DNA of 64,000 nucleotides from Rostratula benghalensis. Taxonomy: Eukaryota > Chordata > Aves > Charadriiformes > Rostratulidae. The notes beneath the pieces were generated by a model that searched no databases, was not told the origin of the DNA, and saw nothing but the letters and a program-made list of their open reading frames with translations. The stretch covers positions 248,001 through 312,000 of the forward strand of contig VXAI01000305.1 in assembly GCA_013399305.1 (NCBI GenBank), written 5' to 3'. Below are positions 12,754-24,921 of this stretch, in pieces (the stretch's first letter is position 1; every line of letters starts with the position of its first letter). The position numbers and the translations under genes are program-made.

Positions 12754-13452
12754 NNNNNNNNNNNNNNNNNNNNNNNNNNNNNNNNNNNNNNNNNNNNNNN
12801 NNNNNNNNNNNNNNNNNNNNNNNNNNNNNNNNNNNNNNNNNNNNNNNNNNNNNNNNNNNNNNNNNNNNNNNNNNNNNNNNNNNNNNNNNNNNNNNNNNNN
12901 NNNNNNNNNNNNNNNNNNNNNNNNNNNNNNNNNNNNNNNNNNNNNNNNNNNNNNNNNNNNNNNNNNNNNNNNNNNNNNNNNNNNNNNNNNNNNNNNNNNN
13001 NNNNNNNNNNNNNNNNNNNNNNNNNNNNNNNNNNNNNNNNNNNNNNNNNNNNNNNNNNNNNNNNNNNNNNNNNNNNNNNNNNNNNNNNNNNNNNNNNNNN
13101 NNNNNNNNNNNNNNNNNNNNNNNNNNNNNNNNNNNNNNNNNNNNNNNNNNNNNNNNNNNNNNNNNNNNNNNNNNNNNNNNNNNNNNNNNNNNNNNNNNNN
13201 NNNNNNNNNNNNNNNNNNNNNNNNNNNNNNNNNNNNNNNNNNNNNNNNNNNNNNNNNNNNNNNNNNNNNNNNNNNNNNNNNNNNNNNNNNNNNNNNNNNN
13301 NNNNNNNNNNNNNNNNNNNNNNNNNNNNNNNNNNNNNNNNNNNNNNNNNNNNNNNNNNNNNNNNNNNNNNNNNNNNNNNNNNNNNNNNNNNNNNNNNNNN
13401 NNNNNNNNNNNNNNNNNNNNNNNNNNNNNNNNNNNNNNNNNNNNNNNNNNNN
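12754..13452. other. Assembly gap (699 N)
   Basis: A continuous run of N. The two apparent ~290-codon open frames crossing it on the minus strand exist only because N cannot encode a stop. They have no coding support. The true length of the missing sequence is unknown. Confidence 0.99.
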
Positions 13453-13484
13453 AAAAGAAAAAGAAAAAGAAAAAGAAAAAGAAA
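13453..13484 (+). repeat. (AAAAAG)n purine microsatellite, right of gap
   Basis: Five clean AAAAAG units without the AAAAGG variants seen on the left side. This is the continuation of the array interrupted by the gap. Confidence 0.95.
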
Positions 13485-14108
13485 TGTTCAAAATCATAAT
13501 AGTTTGCCCATTTATTCATCTGCCTTTTGCAGATAGTCTTCTGGTGAGTGAAGCTACAACAGAACATTGCTAGAAAGTCTCCCAGTGACACAAGAGTCAG
13601 AGGGCGAGCAAGGAGTTGGATGAAACCTCCATGAAAAAGAACTATTTACTTTCCATGTCACATTGTTAATTGGAGGCTCTTTATGACAGAGGAGATTTAC
13701 AGGAGCTCACGCTGGCTTTATATTTTTACAGGCTTTATTTTTTCACTCCTCTCAGCTCAGGCTAAAGCTTGCCAAGATAAAAGTAGCCCTGGAGAATGTC
13801 ACCCTGTGTTACCTCTGTGTTACCATCCTGCACAGATGTCCCTGGTAGGTTGCCAGCCACCCTCTTGGGGACCCTACCACGCAAGGCTGAAGACTCTTAA
13901 CAACTGTGTGTTTCAGACTCTACCACAAGCCCTGAAATTATTTCAAGCTCTGCTGTAAACTCCTGGGGGGTGAATTTAAGTATGCTGGAAGTAAGCTGGT
14001 TTTCTTAGATGCTCTTTGTGGGCGTCTTAATAAAATTACATTATTTCTCAGCAAATGTCACAGAATGAATGACATTACTCCAGAATTTTGTAGGTCTGTT
14101 CTTGAATA
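13485..14108. other. Unique non-coding DNA, no gene seen
   Basis: No supportable feature. An open frame of about 90 codons at 13683-13958 shows no domain, no family resemblance and no convincing exon context. Confidence 0.6.
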
Positions 14109-14588
14109 ATCACAGAATCACAGAAACATTAGAGTTGGAGAAGACTTTAAAGATCATTGAGTTCCAACCCCGCTGCCCTGGGCAGAGACAGCTTCCACCA
14201 GACCAGATTGCTCAAAGCCCCGTCCAGCCTGGCCTTGAACCCCTCCAGGGATGGAGCAGCCACAGTTTCTCTGGGCAACCTGGGCCAGTGCCTCACCACC
14301 CTCACAGCAAAGAATGTAAATCTCCCTTTTTCAGTCTAAAACCTTTACCCTTCGTGTTATCACTCCACTCCCTGAAAAAGAGTCCCTCTCCAGCTCTCCT
14401 GTAGCTCCCTTCAGATACTGGAAGTCTGTTATGAGGTCTCCCTGGAGCTTTCTCTTCTCCAGGCTGAACAATCCCAGCTCCCTCAGCCATTCTTCATAGC
14501 AGAGCTGCTCCATCCCTTTGATCATCTTCATGGCCCTCGCTGGACCCCTTCCAACAGCTGCATGTCCTTCCAGTGCTGAGGACTCCAT
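14109..14588 (-). mobile_element. CR1 LINE, ~480 bp 3' portion
   Basis: One of the longer copies. On the plus strand it starts with the complement of the 3' tail (ATCACAGAATCACAGAAAC) and TTTAAAGATCATTGAGTTCC. It continues through GGCCTTGAACCCCTCCAGG, CTCACCACCCTCACAG, GGTCTCCCTGGAGCTTTC, TTCTCCAGGCTGAACAATCC and CATGGCCCTCGCTGGACCCC. It covers the 3' untranslated part and the region just upstream, with no intact reading frame. Frames on either strand in this interval are accidental CR1 translations. 5'-truncated near GAGGACTCC. Confidence 0.96.
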
Positions 14589-16981
14589 AAGTGAACTTCC
14601 AAGGTAGATTAGCATATGGTTTAGCATCAAGCAAGATGTAGGGATGAAAAAAATGCATTTGCTTATCAATATGGATTTACCCTAATGGAGCAGTCTCCCC
14701 CTTCTGATGCATTGTTAAGGTTATAAGTAACATCACTGGTCTTTCTCATCTGCTCCACTGCCATGGCTAGCTCATTAAATTTATCAGTCAGGACACACAC
14801 ACCACCACATCTGCAGTAGTCTGATGACAGGAATGCCTGGAATATATTGCAGGTCCCCCCGTCTACTTTATACATTTGGCTCCCTTCTTGTGACAACCAA
14901 GATATGGACAATATTAAGGTACATTCCCAGGTGTCGCTCTCAGATGAAATCAAGATGTGTCCAGTGGTGAGATCTGGAAGCTCCTGGTTTCCCTGTTTTG
15001 TGGAGCATTTTGCAGGATCTGACTACTTTGACTGCTCTGGAGATCAGCTGTACAAGGCTGGGGTAACTTAGCAGGGAAACCAAAAAGGGTTAAATAAAAG
15101 CTGGTTTTATTTAATCTATCAAAGATAGCATCAGAATATAGAAAAAGGGGTGAGAAGGCATACTTACTTCTTAGCATTTCGTGTTTGTGAAACAGACTTC
15201 ACATCCCAGGCACCTGCAGGTGATGGCGAACACCTCCTGGCTCAGCCACAAAGCCTTCATTATCATGTCTATCCTCTTTATAGTTAAAGAAATCCCTAAT
15301 GTCCCTGTGGCTTCAAGAAAACTTTGCAATGCTGGTTAAGTTAATATGCTCTTGGGAGGGCTGATGATTAATTTACACCTTTCTCTGTGTTAAGACCCTC
15401 TGTGGTGGATTTACCGGCAGAGAGGTGAAGAGGTACGACCTGTTGGACTATGCATGGTCCTGTGCCCGGTGGTCCATTTGTGGCTTCCTGGACTGCACAG
15501 CCCTGCCATTTAGTCTGGGCTTGTATCTCCCCTTTGGGGAAGCCAGAGTTCATAATTTATTGGTTGCCTTAATTAACACTTGGCCGTCAGAAGGGCCCAT
15601 CAGTACTTGTACATCCTCGGGATGGTGTCGGCCAGCTGGGCTGATCTGAGGTTTGCAGGAGACATCTGTATGCCAGGAGAAGACTTTTGCAGAGAGTGGG
15701 GGGACACTTGAGGTGACCACTGGCATCTTTCTCCTGCCTCTTGCTGGTGTGGGCAACAAAAGGGGCAACAACGAGGTGCAAAAATCTCCGCTCTGAGAGA
15801 AAAATCCACCACGCTGCTTCACGGGGAAAGGATGGCTCCTGTTCAAGTGGCAATTTGGCCAGAAAAACGTTGTAGGCGACCATGCTGGCTGGCTTCTGCT
15901 CACACACAGGAACGGGTGCTTGTTTGTGTCTGTGCCATCCTTTCTAAATAGAGGCCCAGTGCATATTCAAGCTGCAGCACAGAGTAAATACGAACTCATG
16001 AAGAGCCTTCACAGTGGCTTGCCTGTGGATGTTCTGGGAGCCAGCACCAGTATAAATGAATAATCCCTCCAGGTCGGGCTGGCTTCACACGCTGCCCGCC
16101 AGTGAATTGTGCCTTTCATGGGAAAGTTCTCATTAAATCAAAACCATCACAGAACCCCAAATAGCCGTACTACTGCAGGGCTTCGAAGCCCAGAATCACT
16201 GCAGTCGCTTTTGACCCTTTAATTTTCACAGCTTTCAATGGAAAAGGTAAATAAAATAACTAATGAACTGTTAGGGTGTGAAACTGGCTTTTCTTAATAT
16301 TTCCATCCTGGCTGGTCTGTCACATGGGGGCACTTAGACCTCCTGCCTGGTACCTCCCCTTCAGAGCCACTGCTCCCACTTCCAAAGCAGCCATCCTGGT
16401 ACCCTGGTACTGTCACATAGCACTACCCAGAGCCAAGGGGAGTGGTGCTAATTTCTCCCACTACCCATAATATGATTGGTTTGGGTTTCTTTCCTGTCAC
16501 TTACACTAGTTCTCAATGCTGGGCTGCTGCTTTAGGAGGGGGAAGCAACTAAAAGGCACTAGGCAGTTGTCTCACCTTCCTGATGAGCTGATGACACTCT
16601 GCCTCCTGCTATTTGCTGTGACACCAGAGTTGTGTGCTGTCTCATCCCAGGGCAGAGGAGAGCCCCTGTTTCTAAAGAGCTGGAACCCTATTCATTATGG
16701 TAGTCTTATGAGTGACCACTTTCTCAGATGTCTTTACAGAATGCCTTGGAGCTCACAAACTTTTATTTTTAAGACATTGAAGGGAGGGGAAGAAAGATCT
16801 CCCCAGTACAGTCCATGGAGCACAGACACAAATTCAAGACTTAAACCTTGGGCATGCAGTGGAGGAAGTATATTTCTTATTCCCCCTTAGGAATAACTAT
16901 ATTTAGGAAGAATATACTGGGTTTATTTAGTTAATACTGGAGTTCAGTTTCATAGCCTCACTCTCCTCTCCCCTTCCCTCA

Positions 16982-17029
16982 GAAAAAAAAAAACAAAAAA
17001 AACCAAAAAACCAAAACCAACCAACCAAC
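16982..17029 (+). repeat. A-rich tract grading into (CCAA)n
   Basis: Poly-A with single C interruptions changes into CCAAAA and then CCAACCAACCAAC. This is a simple-sequence tract formed by successive point changes in an A run. Confidence 0.9.
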
Positions 17030-17271
17030 TTCTAATAAATAGACTGAGAAAGCACTCTGTCTCTGTGCCAGGTGGTTATTTACTCAGCAAGAGTTAATGG
17101 AGCTCCAGGTGATGGAGGATTCAGGACATTGGTTTGCTCTGGTAACAGCACTGCAACTTCTCACTTTGTCTGTGCTCTGCCTCTGCCCTGCACAAGATAT
17201 TCTTGTAGAGCTTCACACAAGAATACTTTATGCTCATTTGGAGTTAGCATCACTGGTTGAGTTCTGCAAGT

Positions 17272-17285
17272 AAAAAAAAAAAAAA
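17272..17285. repeat. Poly-A run (A14)
   Basis: Fourteen A residues in unique sequence, with no retrogene upstream. Confidence 0.9.
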
Positions 17286-17869
17286 TCAATATAAACCAGG
17301 CTGAGATCAATCTGAAGGTGTCCTTGTGAAAAAAAGACAGCCTAATTTAATTGACTTTAAGAATTGCACTTTTAGTTAAAGTCCCTGTGTAAATCTAAAA
17401 TCTGGTGAGCAAGACCACAAAGAATTAGACAACCAAATTATCAAATCCTAACTCATAAATTCCCAACAAATGCAATGAAAAATTTCACGAGGTAGATATT
17501 AAAGCCTCTACTGTTAGGACTCACTATAACTGTCCAGCGGACATCACCCAAAGCCTTAGAGAGTGTGGGGGAAATGCAGGAACAGCAGGCACTGTGGCTC
17601 CACATCTCCATCTCTTCAGATGGCACGTGCCCCCTGTAGGATATGCCATGAGTGCAAACGTCAGGGGGCTTCCAGTAGCAAATTTGGGATTGCTGCAGTG
17701 GCTGGGAGAGAAAGGAAAGCTACGTGAGGGTATTGATTCATCCCAGGATGGAAGGGAAGCTGTGGAGAGTCCCTTAAGAGACTCTAGTAAGGGAGGGTTA
17801 GATGGAGGCTGGTGAAATTCAGGCAGGCTGAGTCCAACCAAGGACAAGTTTGATCTTGGAATGGGTCAA

Positions 17870-18314
17870 GTGGAGAGCCTTGAAGATGGTCAATGGGCTG
17901 GAGGCTCTCTGTTATGAGGATGGGCTGAGAGACCTGGGGGTGTTCAGCCTGGAGAAGAAAAGGCTCTGGGGAGAAGTTAAAACCCCTTCCAGTCCCTAAA
18001 GGAGGATACAGGAGACACCAGGAGGATGCTTTATGAGAGTGTAGTGACAGGATGATGGGTAATAGTTCTAAACTGAAACAGGGGAAATTTAGATTATATT
18101 TTACAAAGAAATTCTGTCCTGCGAGGTGGTGAGACACTGGCCCAGGTTCCCCAGAGAAGCTGTGGCTGCTCCATCCCTGGAGGGGTTCAAGGCCAAGTTG
18201 GATGGGGCTTGGAGCAACCTGGTCTGTTGGGAGGTGGCCCTGCCCAGGGCAGGGTGTTGGAACTGGATGATCTTTCAGGTCCCTTCCAACTCTAACCATT
18301 CTATGATTCTATAA
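17870..18314 (+). mobile_element. CR1 LINE, ~445 bp 3' portion
   Basis: Sense-strand CR1 starting near GAGAGCCTTGAAGATGGTCA. It continues through GTTCAGCCTGGAGAAGAAAA, GGCTCTGGGGAGAAGTTAAA, AACTGAAACAGGGGAAATTT, GAGGTGGTGAGACACTGG, CCCAGAGAAGCTGTGGCTGC and CCCTGGAGGGGTTCAAGGCC, and ends with GGTCCCTTCCAACTCTAACC and ATTCTATGATTCTATAATTT. It is collinear and complete at the 3' end, 5'-truncated, and without coding capacity. The best-preserved sense copy in this window. Confidence 0.97.
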
Positions 18315-18836
18315 TTTTGTGTGTGAATTTGGGGAGAGCATAAGGATCTCTGCCCTTCTCTCTTGTTCCCAGTACAGCCTGTGAATTAGTACGCAAAGAA
18401 ATAAACAGCTGTGGGTTTGAACCTATTCACTCCCCTCTGAATGACATACAGCTAAATTTGGGATCCAAGTTCCAAATTTTTTGGATCTATGAGGCAGTGA
18501 AAGAGTTGTTTTGATAACAAATTGTGTATACAGCAGTTAAGGATTGTGTTTTCTAGAGGGCATTTACAGTGCAATGTTTTCCTATGTTGATATCACGTAT
18601 AAAATAATATCTCTCTGGCACTGGATATCTGCTGGAGAGTTTAGATATTTTGAAGCCAAAATTACTTGCCAATTCAAGCTTTTTTATATATATATTTTCC
18701 TCATGTTTTATGATCAGGACGAGAATAATTCACTTTTATTGTATCTTGTTTCCTGGCCTGGCACCTGACAATGCTTTGTTCTAAGAAAAGGGTTTTTTAA
18801 GATCAAACGTTGCAGAGGCATTTGAAAGGAAGTGTT

Positions 18837-18854
18837 TGTGTGTGTGTGTGTGTG
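18837..18854. repeat. (TG)9 microsatellite
   Basis: Nine uninterrupted TG units followed by CACTGTGACAC. Confidence 0.95.
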
Positions 18855-19525
18855 CACTGTGACACTGGTTGGAAGGACAAAAAGAGAACGGATGTGGTCA
18901 TCTTCCAAATGCTATTTCATACATAGGGAATTTGAATTTCTGCCAGTTTTGCTTTTGAAAAAAATATAATCAAACTTGGGTTCCTTTGGGTTAAAGGTGG
19001 ATACTAGCCTCAAAATTGCCTTGTCATTTCAGAACACCCTTTTTTAAATTCTTTTTAAATTGAGAGTTGAATCTAATTGCTAATTGTAAGAAGTCTTGTC
19101 CTAAAAGAATTTATTTAATTCTGACTTAACAACATCTGGAGATTTGACATTCTTTTTTTTTGTTTTTTTCCAAAGCATTTCTAGAAAACATTAAACATTT
19201 TGTTTTGTAACCTTAGACACACATCCATAAATCACATATTTTTACTGCTCAAGATCTGTGAGACATAGGGTCATGAGTATAACTGGAATGCATTAGATGT
19301 GGACATATGTTCTATCAGTTCTTAATAATTTGTGTTTGCGTGAGTGCGAGTTTCTGCTTGTGAGATTTCTTCAGAATTCCCTATTAAGAATAATACATAT
19401 ATAGGGCATGTAGCTTCAGATTTCTAGAGCTGCCCAGAAACTAGAATTCTTATTCCATAGGAATTTTCAAAATGAAATAAATTTTAAAAAACCCCACCCA
19501 ATTTAAAAAAAAAGATAATATATTC

Positions 19526-19546
19526 TTTCTCTCTCTCTCTCTCTCC
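19526..19546. repeat. (CT)n microsatellite
   Basis: About nine CT units after a TTCTTT lead-in. Confidence 0.95.
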
Positions 19547-19708
19547 TGGCCAGAAGATTCTAAGGGCAGCAGCTCCCTCTCAACCCGTTGGGTGGATCAC
19601 CAGGGAGCCAGGCATCCTGGTATCACTGGAAAACTGCTCTCCACCACATCCTTCAGCTGTGGTGGTGTTTTCCCACCATAGCTGCTGAGTTTTTGTGGGG
19701 TCATGGTC

Positions 19709-19721
19709 TGTGTGTGTGTGT
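19709..19721. repeat. Short (TG)n run
   Basis: About six TG units within moderately GC-rich sequence. Confidence 0.85.
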
Positions 19722-20939
19722 TAGGTTCTATCTTCTCAAGTCCCAGTAAGATGAACAATCCCCTTCCCAAATTCCCTGAGATTTATAAGGAGTGAGGCCA
19801 GGTACAGGCACGGCCACCCACTCACAGGGAAGCAACAGACTAATTATTGACTCCATTCAAACAATGTATTTCAAAGAAACTACTTCATAGAAGAGATCAA
19901 GGTGCAAACCACACAGGTGGCTTAAAGAAACCAACAAAGCCCAGTGACTGATGAGACCCAGATAATGGCAGGGAGAAGCAAAGCGGAAAACAGCAACTTT
20001 TCCATGAGGGGATGCGACCACCCGTTGCATCTCTACAACATGATGCCACTACCTGTCTTCATGGAGGCTAGCACTCAAAGCCCAAGGAGAAGGTGGATGA
20101 GGATGGCTGTGGACCAGGCTGTCTTCCTCGGGTTCTTCTCTCGCTGTGTTGTAAGGGGTTGGCAGTTCTTTGCCCGTGTCTCTCACCCAAATTCACATTT
20201 TACCTTGTGAATGTCATTTGACCCCAAAACATCTTGTCAGCTCCCTCCAAACTCCTGCCTGCCTCTTGCCCATTCATGTAGCTGGCTGAATGTCTCATGC
20301 TGTGATCACAGTGAAACAGGGTTTTCTTAAGAGGTGCTGAATAGCGTAATGGGGAACACAATAAAAATTATTTGGTGGGAATAAATAGGTTTTATCAGTT
20401 TTTCTCTCTGGGACATTTAAAAACCAGTGAAGGTTATTACTTGGTCATAGGAAAGAGCCCAACACCTTTCAGTTTGCCATGAACGTGTCTAGGTGGCTTG
20501 AAAATCCCAGTGGTGGTCTGTTGGAGGAACTACTGGCTTGTACAAAAATCTGTTCATTTCATTTCAGCCAAAGTTCCATTTGCTGTGTACAGACAACTCC
20601 TTCCATCACTCCTGGCAGTAAGGTTTATAAAAGAGGAAACTGATATACTACGTACTTGTCTTTTGCTTCTCCTTTAGACTTCACTTATGACTTAAATCCG
20701 ATTGTGGTTACCAAACATGTGATCCACAAGGCAAAAAGGGATGTGGAAACTGTCTGCATTATCTGAGCTCCCTCTTCAACATGTATTGCCATTTCTGAGG
20801 AACATCACTTATCAGTGAAGAGCTTCATACCAGTGCTGCGTGGAAATAAGAAAGTAAATAGCCCATTCAAGAAAAGTACAGCAAAGCTCTCCTTAAAAAA
20901 TGAAGATTGACAATAAAAATTGTCAGAAATCTGCGTCTC

Positions 20940-20954
20940 TTTTTTTTTTTTTTT
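20940..20954. repeat. Poly-T run (T15)
   Basis: Fifteen T residues; no adjacent element. Confidence 0.9.
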
Positions 20955-21296
20955 CTGGAATTGATTACAGGGAGAAGACAGCCTCATTGTCGAGCCATTC
21001 CCACAAAATAAAAAATATTTTTTCAAAGAACAGTGTTTAAACGAACAACCGCTGAGTGTTAGCGAACTGTAAGGATCAAACCCATCTTGGCACAGGGCTG
21101 TTCCTCAACACCAGGTTTCCTCCCACGCGTTAATTCTCGTCCTGCTCTACAAGGCCCGTGGGTAGGAAATAACGTCAGCGTGTTAGAGCAGCTCTGGGCA
21201 GAGACTGTTGACTCTGTTGATTGTTTGTTAATCTCTTGGCTGAGTCGGCATTTGCTGAGCACAGCGTTTTTGGGAAGTGGTCCGAGATGACCACAC

Positions 21297-21310
21297 TTTT
21301 TTTTTTTTTT
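21297..21310. repeat. Poly-T run (T14)
   Basis: Fourteen T residues, bordering the CpG-containing patch on its left. Confidence 0.9.
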
Positions 21311-21959
21311 ATCTTTAACTGTCCCCTCAGGCTGATCTCAGTTTTGAAGTGCTTTGTTATCTGATGTCTCGCTGCATTTATTTTAGCTTATCTGATCAGT
21401 TAATTTGAGGTTCATGATATTTTGCTGAAGACTTAATGGCGTTTACTCATTGACTTTACCATATATATACATATATGTACATAAGTATGTCATCATCTGG
21501 TGGACAAAGCTATAAGCAGCGATGGAGTAAAGTGTTTTTAAGGGGTAAAGAACATGATCCAGTTACATTCTAGTCACCCATAATAGCCTACCTCTGCTTA
21601 ATAAGAAAATATTGATAAAGATAATATATTGAGGACTGCTGCAAGGGGGAAAGGGTTTACAAACTGGAGATGGAGCCAGAGCAAGAAAGAATTAACAGTA
21701 TGGACTGATGTGCAGTCAGCTGTATGCCACAAATCCTGCCAAAATGGCAGGAATGCCTGTGCTGAATGAGTAGGAAGAATGGAGGTTGTGTAGGTGACCA
21801 GCCAGCACAGGATAAAAATGCCCTCTGCCTGAACGGACAGGAGTCTGCCCTCAGCTTTATCTCAGGATAAGACAAAAGGTCACACATGTGTTTCTGAAAG
21901 GGAAAGCACTCCGTGCTCTCATTTTTCTTGTTTAGGGAGTGAGAGAGAGGACTAACTTC

Positions 21960-21997
21960 TTTTTTTTTGTCTAAGTCAAAAAAAAAAAAAAAAAAAA
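21960..21997. repeat. T9 – 9-nt spacer – A20 foldback
   Basis: T9 (21960-21968) is followed by GTCTAAGTC and A20 (21978-21997). The two runs can pair. Probably independent homopolymer growth. Confidence 0.85.
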
Positions 21998-23599
21998 GAA
22001 CCAGGACATGAGCTCGTGCTACTGATTTTCATTTTTTTCTTTGTGTTTAGGGTGATAAAGCTGTGATTTTCTGGCCACTGGGAGAGGTAATAGCTCCTGG
22101 ACTCCTTGGGGAAAGCAAAACATTACAAATGGAGTAGATCTGGTAGGTATCTGGAACTGGCCCGAGACTCTTCTGCTTTCCATTTTTTTCCTAGTCTGCT
22201 CAGCAGGGTGCTTCCTTCAAGACATCTATGGGTTGTCTATGTTTAATACCCAAAAAAAAGCCTTAAGAAAAACTATCCAAACAGTCTCTTTCGCTGGGTG
22301 TAAATGTCTGAGCAATGTAACCATGACTTGCTGAAGCTGATTACTTACAGGCATAAGTCATACATGGGTAAGCATTTTGAGAAGCATGTGGAAACTCACA
22401 TACATGAATTAGTGTGTATGCACATTAATAGAAGAGTTAGAATTAACTGCCATGTCAAGAACAGCTTTGAAAAAAAAAAAATTAATAACGAAATGATTCC
22501 AGCATAAAATTAATCTAAGTGACGGAGGAACTGAGTTGTGTGTTTTGACAATTTTCTCTTGCTGTGATAGAAAAGCTTATTTTGACTGGCACAAATTTTA
22601 GCATATTAGTAGCAAATGTGAATTGCTTTGTGAGACGGAAATGCAATCAAGTGCACCCATTACTGGAGTCTATCATTGTAATTGAATGCATTCCTTGGAA
22701 TTTGTTTATATAGTATTTTTGGCTAAAATAAAGAATGTACTCTTTTATTTTTATAAGTATCATGGGGAGGCAGGCAAGTTAAATTATCAAGTTAAAAATA
22801 CACTGCTAAGACTCTTAAAAGTGACTATAAAATGATATAGCTGAGTTTCTGATTTTTTCCATTTTCATACACTGCCCAATTATTGTATTTTTAAACTCTG
22901 ACAGCTAAAACACACAGTCAAGGACCTGAAAGTCAAGCTACCTCATTTTCAATACTTTGGACTCCATGTAGTTCTTCTCCATCTCTGATTTCTGGCTCCA
23001 GCATCAGCAACAGATAATGCCAGAAAATGCTGTTTGTTCCCCTCATCCCTTGAACATCTGTGCACAACCACACAATTTTGGTAGAGAACATCTGAACAGT
23101 AGAAAAGTCCCTCGGGATACTTTTTATGGAGTTTGTGAAGATGTAAATTGTGAATTAGTTCCTTCGTCTCCTGCTGCTCCGTTTCTGACTCACTGGCTGG
23201 GATTCATCTGGCCTAAATTAGGCTTCCTCCTGAGCTGGTGTGAACATCTACTTATCTACCACTGACTTTGCTGACCTTTCCACACTCCTACTGTCTATTA
23301 AGGTGTCTTAAATTAGATGCTAAATGTCTCCAGGTGCACAGGCTACCTCTCCTGAACATCCATAGTGTAGGTCTCTACATTTTTATGACCTTGGAATGCC
23401 CTGCTCCTTAGACACCTAAATTCTAGATGCAGTATCTTTAAAACCTCATCATCCAGCTTTCCCAAAGCAGTTTTCTTCATTAGTGAGGAGCTAATTAATG
23501 ATCCCAACTGTTTGTCCTGACACAAGCAGAGGGTAGAGCAAGAGCTTATTGTCACAGTACAGTATAATGTGGTTGGTGAGGTAGAAAGACCTAGCTGGA

Positions 23600-23647
23600 A
23601 TCCATAACTATTCTAGTTATGGATAGAAATATCCATAACTAGAATAG
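23600..23647. repeat. Perfect 17-bp inverted repeat with 6-nt loop, plus overlapping 11-bp palindrome
   Basis: CTATTCTAGTTATGGAT (23608-23624) and ATCCATAACTAGAATAG (23631-23647) are exact reverse complements separated by AGAAAT. The left arm also forms a second, exclusive hairpin with the preceding ATCCATAACTA (23600-23610), which pairs with TAGTTATGGAT (23614-23624) across TTC. The same 11-mer thus appears three times in alternating orientation. The stem is AT-rich. It is seen directly in the sequence; its cause and function are unknown. Confidence 0.97.
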
Positions 23648-24921
23648 ACAAGAAGCTAGTGATAGTTTGAGAGGCTTTAAGGGAGGGATTATTCAGGCTT
23701 GGTTTGGGCAGAGACTGAGCTAGGGAGGGAAAATGAATGGATGAGATCTGGGGAGGTATAAGAGGATCTGAAAGAAAATAGAAATATTTATACTCAGGCA
23801 TGTGATCACAAGAGGTGGCATAGAGAAATATGGCACAGGAGGAGGTTATACACCCAGACCCTCCTCCACATTTGCTTGGACTGCACTGAACATGGACACT
23901 CTAAATAACCATGAACATCTCCCTTCCCTATCATGATATGCAACAAATGGCATTCTTTGTGCTGTGTAGGAATTTTAGGGGTCATTTGGGAAGCCATAGC
24001 CTGTTGTTGCAGGGCTCCAGAAAGTTATTCCATCCTGCTCCTTTCTGTTCTACTTCATCCAATATCACGAAAAGTCAGCCTCCATGGCTGAGGCATGCTA
24101 TTCTTTCCAAGGACAGCTGGAGAACACAGACTATGTCATGGCCAAAACTGATCCCACTCTTCATTTTTGTCACATGAAATGCAAGTTTCTATCTGGGCTG
24201 CAGTGTCTGACTGTGCTCCAGGTGCCTAACCTCTGGCAGATGGGTCCTAGCCTCTGAATCCTCTTTAAAAATACTTAAAGGTGTGTTTTTCGCTTGCCAC
24301 TTAGATTAGTTTAGGTGGTTTCATTGTCTAATGACCTTCACTCTGAAAACAAGGCTAATTAATGTCTGACTAACAGTTGTTTCAAATTGTGGTGTCTATA
24401 CTACATTAGCTATGTTTGACTAAATAGATTGCATTGTTCAAAACCCAGAAATCTTTCCTACTGTTTCTGAAACAATTTAGTGTACTTGAAATGTCTCAAT
24501 TTAAAAAAAGAAAGCGCCAAACAAAGGGACCTGTTAATAGAGATCGTTGTTGCTGACACTTCTCAGTTTTTGCTACCAGCAAGAATTCACTTTTTGGAAC
24601 TTGACTCAAGAAAAGAAGACACATATATTATTTACACAGCTCATGATTTATATGCGGTGTCATGGATGTCCTTTCATTTCTCTGTAGACTTCTGAATCTC
24701 TTCAAAGAGAACTGCAGCTATAAGCAGATGCCAGTCCCTGATCCTAGAAGAGGATCATTCTTCAATAGTAGAGTCCCACAGAGAAATTTGATAAAGCAGC
24801 CTGTTGACATCAGTTCTGCAGGTCACATTCTCTGTCTTATTTTCAGTCTTTCATAAAATCTCATGTCCAAGTCATAGGAATATTTTTGACATCAAGATGA
24901 GTTTTGACTGACTTGCACAAC

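Larger units (their letters stand above)
14589..17869. other. Unique non-coding DNA, no gene seen
   Basis: A somewhat GC-richer block lies at about 15.4-16.1 kb, with overlapping open frames on both strands of up to 124 codons. None looks like a known protein, and simultaneous opposite-strand frames argue for composition rather than coding. An A-rich/CCAA tract lies near 17.0 kb and an A14 run at 17272-17285. Confidence 0.6.
18315..24921. other. Unique non-coding DNA, 6.6 kb, no gene seen
   Basis: No gene or transposon recognised. It holds several microsatellites and homopolymers (listed), a somewhat GC-richer patch around 19.55-20.3 kb, a CpG-containing patch around 20.96-21.29 kb and a perfect hairpin near 23.6 kb. 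Open frames are below 90 codons and unconvincing. Confidence 0.65.

Noticed and set aside
12619..13591. Two minus-strand open frames of about 290 codons
   Set aside because: They span the N gap. Their length comes from unknown bases, and the visible parts translate the AAAAAG array.
17784..18299. 171-codon minus-strand open frame
   Set aside because: It is mostly the antisense reading of the CR1 copy at 17870-18314. Similar peptides appear at every CR1 copy on the same strand.
19550..20300. GC-richer block suspected to be an ERV remnant
   Set aside because: No terminal repeat pair or retroviral protein motif recognised; composition alone is not enough.
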